Positions 56,539 to 64,000 of a stretch of 64,000 nt of DNA are shown here, in pieces (within the stretch, counting starts at the first letter, position 1; every line of letters begins with the position of its first letter). The stretch covers positions 372,001 through 436,000 of the forward strand of contig NZ_JAUCBP010000002.1 of NCBI RefSeq assembly GCF_030362855.1, written 5' to 3'. The notes beneath the pieces were generated by a model. That model saw only the letters and a program-made list of their open reading frames with translations. It did no database searches and was not told where the DNA came from. The position numbers and the translations under genes are program-made. This DNA is from Neoalteromonas arenosi (GTDB lineage Bacteria; Pseudomonadota; Gammaproteobacteria; Enterobacterales; Alteromonadaceae).

Positions 56539-57446
56539 TGGCGAATTATTTTTCTTTGTTGTTGGTTGTTCTGACAGCAGTAACCGGCTTGGTTTGGTTA
56601 ATCGATCATTTCTTTTTTGCGCAGAAGCGACGCCAGCAAGCTGTTCTTAACAGCGATGCATTGGCACAAGGTGATTCTGTCGAAGTTGACGTACCCGACC
56701 CTTATTGGGTTGACACATCCAAACAAATATTTCCGGTAATCGCATTTGTGTTGGTACTGCGTTCGTTTATCTATGAACCGTTTCAGATCCCATCGGGCTC
56801 AATGATGCCTACACTACTGGTTGGAGACTTTATCTTAGTTGAGAAGTTTGCCTATGGACTGAAGGACCCAGTTACTCGGACGAAGTGGGTCGAAACAGGT
56901 AAGCCCGAACGCGGCGATGTAGTGGTTTTTAAGTATCCTGTTGACGGGCGTACAGACTACATCAAACGGGTAGTTGGTTTGCCGGGGGATACTGTGATCT
57001 ACCGTGACAAACAGATTCATATCAAGCCAGCGTGTGAATCAAACACTGATTGTCCAGCTTCATATGTAGTGCCGTTGTCTTTTGTTAGCAACGATGAGTT
57101 TGCTCAAGGCATGGTGAGACTAGAGCGTTACACCGAATCACTGGGTGACGTGGCGCACGATATCCTTAAGAATCCAGGCCGACCAATGCAAATGTCCCGT
57201 TATGCGCAGCAGCCAGGTACGCGTTATAATGAATGGATAGTGCCAGCTGAATCTTACTTCGTAATGGGTGATAACCGCGATAATAGTACCGATAGTCGTT
57301 TTTGGGGGTTTGTCGAAGATGAGCATTTGGTCGGCAAAGCTGTAGCAATCTGGATTAGTTTTGAATTTGAACGGACTGACGAAGACGCGCTACCCACTTG
57401 GATACCAACTGGCGTTCGCTTCAACCGCGTCGGTGGGATTGATTAG
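56538..57446 (+). CDS. lepB: signal peptidase I
   Basis: A 302-residue membrane serine protease that removes signal peptides. Two N-terminal membrane segments (about 3-25 and 64-80) precede the catalytic domain. The Ser-Lys dyad is S88 in 'PSGSMMPTL' and K143 in 'DYIKRVVGLPGD'. Box E 'VMGDNRDNSTDSRFWG' is present. It is coupled to lepA and followed by rnc ten bases on. Confidence 0.96.
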   Translation: MANYFSLLLVVLTAVTGLVWLIDHFFFAQKRRQQAVLNSDALAQGDSVEVDVPDPYWVDTSKQIFPVIAFVLVLRSFIYEPFQIPSGSMMPTLLVGDFILVEKFAYGLKDPVTRTKWVETGKPERGDVVVFKYPVDGRTDYIKRVVGLPGDTVIYRDKQIHIKPACESNTDCPASYVVPLSFVSNDEFAQGMVRLERYTESLGDVAHDILKNPGRPMQMSRYAQQPGTRYNEWIVPAESYFVMGDNRDNSTDSRFWGFVEDEHLVGKAVAIWISFEFERTDEDALPTWIPTGVRFNRVGGID

Positions 57447-57456
57447 GCTCCCTTCT

Positions 57457-58152
57457 GTGATTGACATTAATGCTGCTGCACGTCATATAAAAAAGTCATT
57501 TGGGTATCAGTTTTCCAATCTAGAACTGCTGGATTTAGCTCTTACTCACCGAAGTGCGGCAAAAGCGCATAACGAACGTCTCGAGTTCCTCGGTGACGCT
57601 GTGCTGGGTATGGTTGTGGCTAAAACACTGTATACCCGCTACCCCAATGTACCGGAGGGTAAGCTAACCCGTATGCGTGCTTCGCTGGTAAAAGGCGAGA
57701 CTCTTGCTGGTGTTGCCAAAGATGCACAACTCGGTGAATGGCTAAAGCTCGGCTCGGGCGAGCTTAAAAGTGGTGGCAAACGCCGTGCATCCATTCTTGC
57801 AGATGTTACTGAGGCCTTATTTGGTGCGATATATCTAGACGCTGATGTTGATGTCTGTGAACGCGTGATATTGAAGCTGCTTGAGTCGCGAATCGCCAAG
57901 CTTGATCCCAACGCTCATCCCAAGGATTTCAAAACCCAGTTACAGGAGTTTTTGCAATCGCGTAAACAGGCGTTACCACACTATGAAATCAAAGATATAC
58001 AAGGCAAAGAGCACGATCAAACCTTTACCGTTGCTTGCCAATGCGCAGCAGCAAGTGAGCCTACAATAGGAGTCGGCCCCAGTCGACGCCGGGCTGAGCA
58101 GCACGCAGCCCAACAAATGTTAGAAATTATTAATCAGCGAGCTAAATCATGA
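57457..58152 (+). CDS. rnc: ribonuclease III
   Basis: A 231-residue double-strand-specific endoribonuclease. The catalytic signature is '[16 protein letters not shown]', with a second conserved block '[16 protein letters not shown]'; the C-terminal half is a dsRNA-binding domain ('[14 protein letters not shown]', '[14 protein letters not shown]'). I choose GTG 57457, matching usual RNase III length; the frame is open back to 57361 inside lepB. The stop overlaps era by four bases (ATGA), the standard rnc-era coupling. Confidence 0.95.
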   Translation: MIDINAAARHIKKSFGYQFSNLELLDLALTHRSAAKAHNERLEFLGDAVLGMVVAKTLYTRYPNVPEGKLTRMRASLVKGETLAGVAKDAQLGEWLKLGSGELKSGGKRRASILADVTEALFGAIYLDADVDVCERVILKLLESRIAKLDPNAHPKDFKTQLQEFLQSRKQALPHYEIKDIQGKEHDQTFTVACQCAAASEPTIGVGPSRRRAEQHAAQQMLEIINQRAKS

Positions 58153-59051
58153 GTGACTTACAAACCCGTTGCGGCATGGTCGCAATTGTGGGGCGGCCCA
58201 ATGTAGGTAAATCGACAATTCTCAATCAACTGCTCGAGCAAAAAGTCAGTATCACGTCGCGCAAGCCGCAGACAACTCGGCATCGAATTCTAGGCATCGA
58301 TACGCGCGACAATTGCCAAACGATATACGTCGATACTCCTGGGCTTCACAGTGAAGAAAAACGCGCCATCAATCGGGTCATGAATCGCGCTGCGTCGAGT
58401 TCATTAGGGGAAGTCAATCTAGTCTTGTTTGTGGTTGAAGGCACGCGCTGGACTGATGATGACGAAATGGTGCTAAATAAGATCAAAGCTTCGCGGCTAC
58501 CGTGCTGGTTAGTGGTGAATAAAATTGACAAAATCAGTGAGCAAGAGGATCTTATTGACCAACTTAAATGGCTCAGTAAACAGTATGCTTTTGCTGAAAC
58601 CATACCCGTTTGTGCCAAGACGGGTAAAAACATAGACACTTTGCGCAGCTTGGTGATGGATGCGCAACCAGTTAGTGAGTTTTACTTCCCAGAGGATTAT
58701 ATTACCGATCGTTCCAGCCGTTTTATGGCCGCTGAAATTATTCGCGAGAAACTGATGCGCTTTACCGGTGACGAATTACCTTACTCCGTAACGGTAGAAA
58801 TTGAACAATTCTTACAAACTGAAACCGGTATGTTGCGTATTGGTGGTCTGATTTTGGTCGAGAGAGAAACCCAGAAACGCATGGTGATCGGAAAGGCCGG
58901 TTCGCACTTAAAGAAGATAGGCGCCGAAGCGCGCAAAGATATGGAAAACTTGTTCGATAATAAGGTTTTTCTCGAGCTTTGGGTAAAAGTGAAAAGTGGC
59001 TGGGCCGATGATGAACGCGCGCTGCGGTCACTCGGTTACTCTGATCAATAA
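58149..59051 (+). CDS. era: GTPase Era
   Basis: A 300-residue GTPase that helps assemble the 30S subunit and binds the 3' end of 16S rRNA. G1 'GRPNVGKST', G3 'DTPGLHSEE', G4 'NKID' in 'VVNKIDKI' and a C-terminal KH domain ('[20 protein letters not shown]' in part). It overlaps rnc by four bases. The usual followers recO and pdxJ are absent here; pdxH comes next after 11 bases. Confidence 0.97.
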   Translation: MSDLQTRCGMVAIVGRPNVGKSTILNQLLEQKVSITSRKPQTTRHRILGIDTRDNCQTIYVDTPGLHSEEKRAINRVMNRAASSSLGEVNLVLFVVEGTRWTDDDEMVLNKIKASRLPCWLVVNKIDKISEQEDLIDQLKWLSKQYAFAETIPVCAKTGKNIDTLRSLVMDAQPVSEFYFPEDYITDRSSRFMAAEIIREKLMRFTGDELPYSVTVEIEQFLQTETGMLRIGGLILVERETQKRMVIGKAGSHLKKIGAEARKDMENLFDNKVFLELWVKVKSGWADDERALRSLGYSDQ

Positions 59052-59062
59052 GCGGGGGTTAT

Positions 59063-59704
59063 ATGTCTGAATTGGCTGACTTACGGCGCAGTTACACAAA
59101 AGGCCGACTGAGTGAGAGCGATCTAACCGAGTCTCCATTCGATTTGTTTGACCGATGGCTAAAACAGGTCATCGATTCAGGCTTACCCGATCCAACCGCT
59201 ATGACGGTCGCAACAGTTGACGCAGATGGTCAGCCGTCGCAACGTATTGTGTTACTCAAAGATGTATCACCAGAAGGTTTTGTATTTTTTACCAATCTCG
59301 GCAGTCGCAAAGCGAGTGAATTAGCCAGTAATCCCAAGGTATCATTACATTTCCCATGGTATGTGTTAGAGCGTCAAGTGAGAGTCTGTGGTGCAGCACA
59401 GCCACTGAGCCGAGCAGCCGTAGCCAAGTACTTCTTATCGCGTCCAAAAGAGAGTCAGCTTGCCGCCTGGGCATCGCAACAAAGCAAACCCATTTCAACC
59501 CGAGAATTATTGATGACTCAGTTTTCGCAGCTCAAGCAGAAATTCGCAAAAGGCGAAGTCCCTGTACCAGATTTTTGGGGCGGTTATTTGGTAAAACCTC
59601 ATCAGATTGAATTTTGGCAAGGTGGTGAGCACCGCATGCATGACCGGTTTGAGTACAATCTTACGGATAACGGGCAGTGGCAAACACAGCGCCTTATGCC
59701 CTAA
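59063..59704 (+). CDS. pdxH: pyridoxamine 5'-phosphate oxidase
   Basis: A 213-residue FMN enzyme oxidising pyridoxamine/pyridoxine phosphate to PLP. Motifs '[22 protein letters not shown]' (in part), '[19 protein letters not shown]', '[14 protein letters not shown]' and the C-terminal '[16 protein letters not shown]' are the family's FMN- and substrate-binding segments. It follows era by 11 bases in the place where recO-pdxJ commonly sit; both are vitamin B6 related genes. The last bases overlap the tatD start. Confidence 0.95.
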   Translation: MSELADLRRSYTKGRLSESDLTESPFDLFDRWLKQVIDSGLPDPTAMTVATVDADGQPSQRIVLLKDVSPEGFVFFTNLGSRKASELASNPKVSLHFPWYVLERQVRVCGAAQPLSRAAVAKYFLSRPKESQLAAWASQQSKPISTRELLMTQFSQLKQKFAKGEVPVPDFWGGYLVKPHQIEFWQGGEHRMHDRFEYNLTDNGQWQTQRLMP

Positions 59705-60468
59705 TTGATAGTCACTGTCATTTAGACTTATCTGCGTTTGCGCATGATTTCAACGCGGTGGTTGCCAGTGCCAAGTCATTGGGTGTGACACGATTTCATA
59801 TACCCGGCACCACTGCAAAGCGCTGGCAGCCATTAACGCATTTGGCGGCGCGTGACGATATTGACGTCTCGCTAGGGTTGCATCCGTATTTTTTATCAGA
59901 GCAACCTAAATCGCAGTTAGAGCGTTCTTTGGATGAATTAGACACGCAATTAGACAAGCATTTACCTGGTGTTGTGGCTGTCGGTGAGTGTGGCTTGGAC
60001 ACAGTGATAGACGTCGACTTGCAGCTACAGGAAACGATCTTTGCACGCCAATTAGACTTAGCTAAACAGCACCGCTATCCACTAGTCTTACATGCGCGCA
60101 AAAGCCACCACTTGATTCATCAACACCTATCTGCGCAGCGCTTTGCACATGGCGGCGTCATTCATGCTTTTAGCGGCAGTGTCGATGTTGCCAAGCAGTA
60201 TGTGGACCGTAATTTTGTGTTGGGTATAGGTGGTACCATAACGTACCCTCGTGGATATAGAACGCGTGAAGCGGTTAAAGCGGTGGGGTTGGCACATGTC
60301 GTGTTGGAAACAGACTCACCCGATATGCCAATCAACGGCTATCAAGGGCAGCGAAATACGCCTGAGCGGCTACCTCTGGTGATGCATACTTTAGCTGAGT
60401 TGTTCGATATCGAGCCTGCTGAGGTTGCGCGCGTTACCAGCGCAAACTATTTACGACTGTTTCATTAA
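59677..60468 (+). CDS. tatD: TatD family metal-dependent hydrolase
   Basis: A 263-residue TIM-barrel hydrolase. Metal ligands: '[11 protein letters not shown]', 'SLGLHPYF', 'VAVGECGLD', '[10 protein letters not shown]', 'VIHAFSGS' and 'VLETDSPDM'. TatD relatives are DNases or D-amino-acid-protein hydrolases; the exact subfamily (TatD, YjjV) is not settled by sight. Start is GTG 59677 inside pdxH, which fits the conserved N-terminus although its ribosome binding site is poor. The end overlaps the convergent membrane protein gene by 18 bases. Confidence 0.88.
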   Translation: MANTAPYALIDSHCHLDLSAFAHDFNAVVASAKSLGVTRFHIPGTTAKRWQPLTHLAARDDIDVSLGLHPYFLSEQPKSQLERSLDELDTQLDKHLPGVVAVGECGLDTVIDVDLQLQETIFARQLDLAKQHRYPLVLHARKSHHLIHQHLSAQRFAHGGVIHAFSGSVDVAKQYVDRNFVLGIGGTITYPRGYRTREAVKAVGLAHVVLETDSPDMPINGYQGQRNTPERLPLVMHTLAELFDIEPAEVARVTSANYLRLFH

Positions 60469-61095
60469 TCGTTGTTTGGCCCGCAAGCGCCGTTGCATGC
60501 GAAAGCGCAATTTATAAAACGCGCGCGTAACATACAGCGCTCCCAACGCCGCTAACAGCATAAACACTAGGAGCTGTTGTGCCAGTTGTTGTTGAAACTT
60601 GTCGTGATGTGCCATCACCGCATTGGCAGAGAGCTGTAGCTTTACATAGCCCACTACTTGCTGCTGAATCATCCTCTCTTCGCCGTCACTTGCAGTGGCT
60701 GGTTGTGTGCGAATAATATCAGCAACAAACACCAATCGTTCATCACGCTGAGTCTGAAGTGATGTGAGAAAGTCACCGTCGAGCCCTTGGCTGGCCAACC
60801 GGCGGCCACGAAAATCGTAGACTGCGCCAGCAACAACGTGTTTATCAGTTAACACTTGGGCAAGAGCGCGTTCAATTGCAGCAGTATCATCGCTGGTTAC
60901 TGGCGCGATTAGATCCATTGCTTTTTGCTCGGTAAGGCTGCGGCCTAACTGCTGTGCTTGCGTGGTATACCACAGTTGCGTTTGCTGCTTGTTTACCCAC
61001 CACAAATTCACGCTGATCGCGATGCCGATCAAGATTAAGATCAGGTTGGCGATGCGCTTATATACGGTATAGGTACTATGAGTTTTAACTGCCAC
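60451..61095 (-). CDS. AhpA/YtjB family membrane protein
   Basis: A 214-residue inner-membrane protein. Membrane segments at about residues 14-32 and 175-195 frame a periplasmic region with a short PAS-like 'AGAVYDFRGRRLASQG' and 'VGYVKLQLSAN'. The C-terminus is strongly basic ('[17 protein letters not shown]'). Position opposite serB matches E. coli YtjB (Smp). Function is not known. It is convergent with tatD. Confidence 0.8.
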   Translation of the reverse strand: MAVKTHSTYTVYKRIANLILILIGIAISVNLWWVNKQQTQLWYTTQAQQLGRSLTEQKAMDLIAPVTSDDTAAIERALAQVLTDKHVVAGAVYDFRGRRLASQGLDGDFLTSLQTQRDERLVFVADIIRTQPATASDGEERMIQQQVVGYVKLQLSANAVMAHHDKFQQQLAQQLLVFMLLAALGALYVTRAFYKLRFRMQRRLRAKQRLMKQS

Positions 61096-61222
61096 GCAAT
61101 AACAAGAGCTTGCTGAAAACCTAAACCTTAAGTCAATCGCGATTAATTGCCAAGAGTTGTTTCAAGTTTACGGCGCATTCGGTAGACTCACGCCATCGAG
61201 TACAACGAGTTAAGTATAAGCT

Positions 61223-62257
61223 GTGAAGTTACCCCCTTTTTCGACTGACGATGCCAATAGTTACGCCGTTTTTCGTGCCCTAGTAGACCAACCTATACAT
61301 GCGGATAAAGCCATCGTCTTTCGGCATTATGATGGCGTTTGGGAGTACACTACTGAAGTCGATGTTGAGCACTACGCAGTACTGCTGCATATTGCTATTC
61401 AAGCGCCGACGATGAATTTGCTAGAGCGGATTCTCGCGGCTATCTCACCCTACGGCATCGAGCCGCAGTTTTTCTTGCATCCATTAAGTGATCTCGACAA
61501 TGCCACCATTGGTTTGCTGTTGCCATTGAACTGTTTACCGGATGAAGAAAATAAGGCCGCAATCACTGAGCAATTGAGTCGTTTTGAACTCGAATACGGT
61601 TTCACCGAACACGCGCCACAAATTTCTCAACCGGGTTTGCTGGTGATGGATATGGACAGTACGGTCATCGCGTGTGAGTGTATCGACGAAATTGCTGTAC
61701 ATGCCGGTGTGGGCGATGAAGTGGCGGCAGTCACGGAGCGTGCAATGCAAGGCGAACTCGACTTTGCGCAGAGCCTTTCTTCACGTGTAGCGTGCTTAAA
61801 AGGCTTAGATGTAACAGCGCTTGAGCAGGTCAAACAGCAACTCCCCTTAATGCCTGGGCTTACTCGTTTGATTGCAACGTTACATCACTACCAATGGCGA
61901 ATAGCCATTGCGTCTGGAGGCTTTACCTTCTTTGCTGAGCATTTACAACAGCGTTTGGGGCTGGATGCTGCCGTGGCGAATGAGCTGGCCGTAGTTGATG
62001 GCCAACTTACTGGTGAAGTGGTAGGTGACATTGTCGATGCCCAGACTAAAGCGAAAACAGTCGTTGAGCTTGCAGAACAATGGCAGCTCAGTCATTCACA
62101 AACAGTTGCGATGGGCGATGGGGCTAACGATTTGGTGATGATGTCCGCTGCGCAACTCGGCATAGCGTTTCATGCTAAACCCGTTGTACAGGCTAAGGCC
62201 GACGTGGCGATACGCCGACAAGGGTTGGACGCGGCTTTGTTATTGATGCGTTTTTAA
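61223..62257 (+). CDS. serB: phosphoserine phosphatase
   Basis: A 344-residue HAD hydrolase, last step of serine synthesis. The nucleophile motif is D143-x-D145 in 'LLVMDMDSTVIACECIDEI'; later motifs are 'IASGGFTFFAEHLQ' and 'VAMGDGANDLVMM'. An N-terminal ACT-like region of about 130 residues precedes the HAD core. Start GTG 61223. The divergent YtjB-like gene is its usual partner. Confidence 0.95.
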   Translation: MKLPPFSTDDANSYAVFRALVDQPIHADKAIVFRHYDGVWEYTTEVDVEHYAVLLHIAIQAPTMNLLERILAAISPYGIEPQFFLHPLSDLDNATIGLLLPLNCLPDEENKAAITEQLSRFELEYGFTEHAPQISQPGLLVMDMDSTVIACECIDEIAVHAGVGDEVAAVTERAMQGELDFAQSLSSRVACLKGLDVTALEQVKQQLPLMPGLTRLIATLHHYQWRIAIASGGFTFFAEHLQQRLGLDAAVANELAVVDGQLTGEVVGDIVDAQTKAKTVVELAEQWQLSHSQTVAMGDGANDLVMMSAAQLGIAFHAKPVVQAKADVAIRRQGLDAALLLMRF

Positions 62258-62279
62258 CTCACTGGGGCACGTGGTGCTG

Positions 62280-63989
62280 TTACTGGCGCAATAGAGCCTC
62301 AATGTTGTCTGTACCGACAACTAATGAACTCGGCGTGCTATGGTTGTGTGCAATTTGTTCCTGACTAAAGTTGTAACGGGTCATAACTTCGTCAGTAATG
62401 TCAATTAGATTACCCATTGCCGCAATATTCCACAATTGTTCTTCAAGCTCTTTAGCCCGATGTATGGCGTAAACACTGACATAATTAAATTCCGATTGGA
62501 GAAGCTCTAAATCCGGCCTACCGGTAAGCGACATATAAACGTGAATGGCAATGAATTGACCATTGGCCATAGCTTCTTCAATGAATTTCTGGCGCTGCTG
62601 GTGATCGAGAAATTGCTCAGTAAAGCGGGGGATAATTGCCTCGCCAATTTCCGTCTTAGTTGGATCAAAGGCGATATACAATTCGCGATGCAATGGATTT
62701 GGTTCAATGCGCAATTGCGTTATTGCTTCATGGATAAAAGAGTACTCTTTACTTCTATCCCGATACAAAAACTCTAAGTTAAATTGCCCGGGTTCAGCAA
62801 ATTGCTGACCTAACTTAGCAATACGCGTATTTTGCCCATGGTTAATTACCATGTCCGGAATAAACTTGCCTTGCTCTTTGCGAACAAAAAATGCGATGTT
62901 CTCAACGTTCTGTGCATAGATACATCGCAAGGCGTGGCCGATACCCGGTATCTCTTCTTCGTCGGAAAAGGCCTTTAAACGATTCTTATTATGTTTTATC
63001 AAATCTTCAAAAAACTGACGTGCCACATTGCCTTCTTCATTGATTACCTTTAAATGCAGCACATTCCGTTCGGCATTAATGTTAATCACTCGATATTGCA
63101 AGTTCACTAATTTGTACTTCTTAGTGATTTTTTGCAGTGCCGGAAATGCGAGTGAAACGCGACTGTTTACCGCGCCATGGAAAAATGAATCTAATTCAAT
63201 CCGTAAGCCATTCACTGACGCGTCTTCGCTAATGCCCTCCAATTCGATGTCGTCAAATTTTAGTTCGACTTTCGAACGCAATTGATAGCGACTCTCCACG
63301 CGCTGTTCCAAATATTTAAATCGGAAAACTTTAATGTCACTGGGTGGTTTATTACGCGGATGACCGAAAAGTTTAAGCTTGGCCAACTCGCTGCGTTTAA
63401 TTTTGTGTTGTTCGTAGCACTGCTGGCCAACATCACTGGTTATATCGGTAATCAATAAACAGTGACTGAGATTTTTAAGGCGTGCCATTAAACGCGGTGC
63501 GGGTGGATTGTTTTGCCGTTTGACAGTTTCAGATACGGAATCAGGGATCGACAGCGGGACATGTGCTTGGTCCGGAGAAATGTCAGACATTTGCAATTTA
63601 AAGACTCGCCAACTGACTTTACGTGCACCAAAGCCTAAAAATACAGAATGTAAATTTGGGTGCGCGTTAAGTTCGTTAAGACTTGCCGAATAAAAATAGA
63701 CTTTACCGTCTTTCACGTGAGTGAAAACGTAAATGTACATAACCCGTAACTCGGGTGTTTGCTCTGCCAACTCAGCGATTCGTTGATGATTACACATAAA
63801 ACCCAAACGCAAATTGTTGGCCTCGTCAGTCCAAAAATCCAGTATGTTGCGATTGCTGTCATTCATCATCGCAAAGCGAGGGATGTACTTGTTATCGATG
63901 CAGTCAACAAAGACGGGGAGGGATGGAAAGCGCGGTGTAAAGTACTGTTCACAGGTCTTGCTGCGAATCGCGTCAAGTGTATTATCCAT
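62280..63989 (-). CDS. PilZ domain protein
   Basis: A 569-residue protein with one PilZ domain in the middle: the c-di-GMP signature is R230-V-E-S-R234 in 'EQRVESRYQL' and D256-A-S258-V-N-G261 in 'SEDASVNGLRI', both complete. About 220 residues precede it and about 290 follow with no domain I recognise. The ATG at 63989 is near the window end and the frame has no stop before the edge, so the true start may lie outside. It may tie c-di-GMP to surface behaviour, in keeping with the pilus genes, but this is inference. Confidence 0.78.
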   Translation of the reverse strand: MDNTLDAIRSKTCEQYFTPRFPSLPVFVDCIDNKYIPRFAMMNDSNRNILDFWTDEANNLRLGFMCNHQRIAELAEQTPELRVMYIYVFTHVKDGKVYFYSASLNELNAHPNLHSVFLGFGARKVSWRVFKLQMSDISPDQAHVPLSIPDSVSETVKRQNNPPAPRLMARLKNLSHCLLITDITSDVGQQCYEQHKIKRSELAKLKLFGHPRNKPPSDIKVFRFKYLEQRVESRYQLRSKVELKFDDIELEGISEDASVNGLRIELDSFFHGAVNSRVSLAFPALQKITKKYKLVNLQYRVININAERNVLHLKVINEEGNVARQFFEDLIKHNKNRLKAFSDEEEIPGIGHALRCIYAQNVENIAFFVRKEQGKFIPDMVINHGQNTRIAKLGQQFAEPGQFNLEFLYRDRSKEYSFIHEAITQLRIEPNPLHRELYIAFDPTKTEIGEAIIPRFTEQFLDHQQRQKFIEEAMANGQFIAIHVYMSLTGRPDLELLQSEFNYVSVYAIHRAKELEEQLWNIAAMGNLIDITDEVMTRYNFSQEQIAHNHSTPSSLVVGTDNIEALLRQ

Positions 63990-64000
63990 GTTGACTTTGT

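Overview
The window is a 64 kb stretch of a chromosome from a gammaproteobacterium, probably marine. Housekeeping order points there: folD, a tRNA cluster, then tig-clpP-clpX-lon-hupB-ppiD; ribF-ileS-lspA-fkpB-ispH; rpoE-rseA-rseB-rseC-lepA-lepB-rnc-era; serB opposite an AhpA/YtjB-type gene; ygfZ opposite sdhE-ygfX. The folD-tRNA-tig arrangement resembles Pseudomonas-type genomes. Base composition is moderate with no obvious foreign island. No insertion sequence, prophage, CRISPR array or rRNA was seen. Genes are dense and many overlap by 1-4 bases. Starts at GTG or TTG are frequent and several were chosen here from ribosome binding sites and promoters.

Layout. 1-8586: two sulfotransferase-type genes, an iodotyrosine-deiodinase-like flavoprotein, a chemoreceptor, a class IV-type deacetylase, a metallo-beta-lactamase-fold hydrolase, proS and trmO. 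8587-8912: a noncoding gap with an orphan terminator. 8913-13441: a four-gene Gld-type ABC exporter operon. 13438-14885: DUF1415 gene and folD. 15144-15658: tRNA-Pro, Arg, His, Leu, Pro. 15892-24440: trigger factor, ClpP, ClpX, Lon, HU and PpiD, the periplasmic-to-cytoplasmic protein quality control block, with a heat-shock-type promoter before lon. 24496-24672: a small two-helix membrane protein gene on the minus strand. 24882-30558: dapE, a bifunctional acyltransferase of OlsF type with an LpxH-like phosphoesterase, an M28 lipoprotein peptidase and rpsT. 30809-38124: murJ, then ribF-ileS-lspA-fkpB-ispH. 38284-44948: minor pilins pilV, pilW, pilX, a large pilY1 and a pilE-type pilin. 44987-50035: glnB-type PII, nadE, fimT, slyD, ygfZ, sdhE, ygfX and a MaoC-fold protein. 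50046-59051: nadB, the sigma-E operon, lepA-lepB-rnc-era. 59063-63989: pdxH, tatD, a YtjB-like membrane protein, serB and a PilZ protein.

How the parts fit. The envelope is the main theme: sigma-E and its regulators, signal peptidases I and II, MurJ flippase, lipid acyltransferases, PpiD, and a type IV pilus tip/minor pilin set with a PilZ (c-di-GMP) receptor 18 kb away. The pilus set lacks the assembly motor genes, which must lie elsewhere. Most genes are conserved and well understood. The parts least explained are the Gld-type exporter operon, the deiodinase-like gene, the small protein opposite ppiD, the modular insertion in PilY1, and the orphan terminator at 8750-8779.
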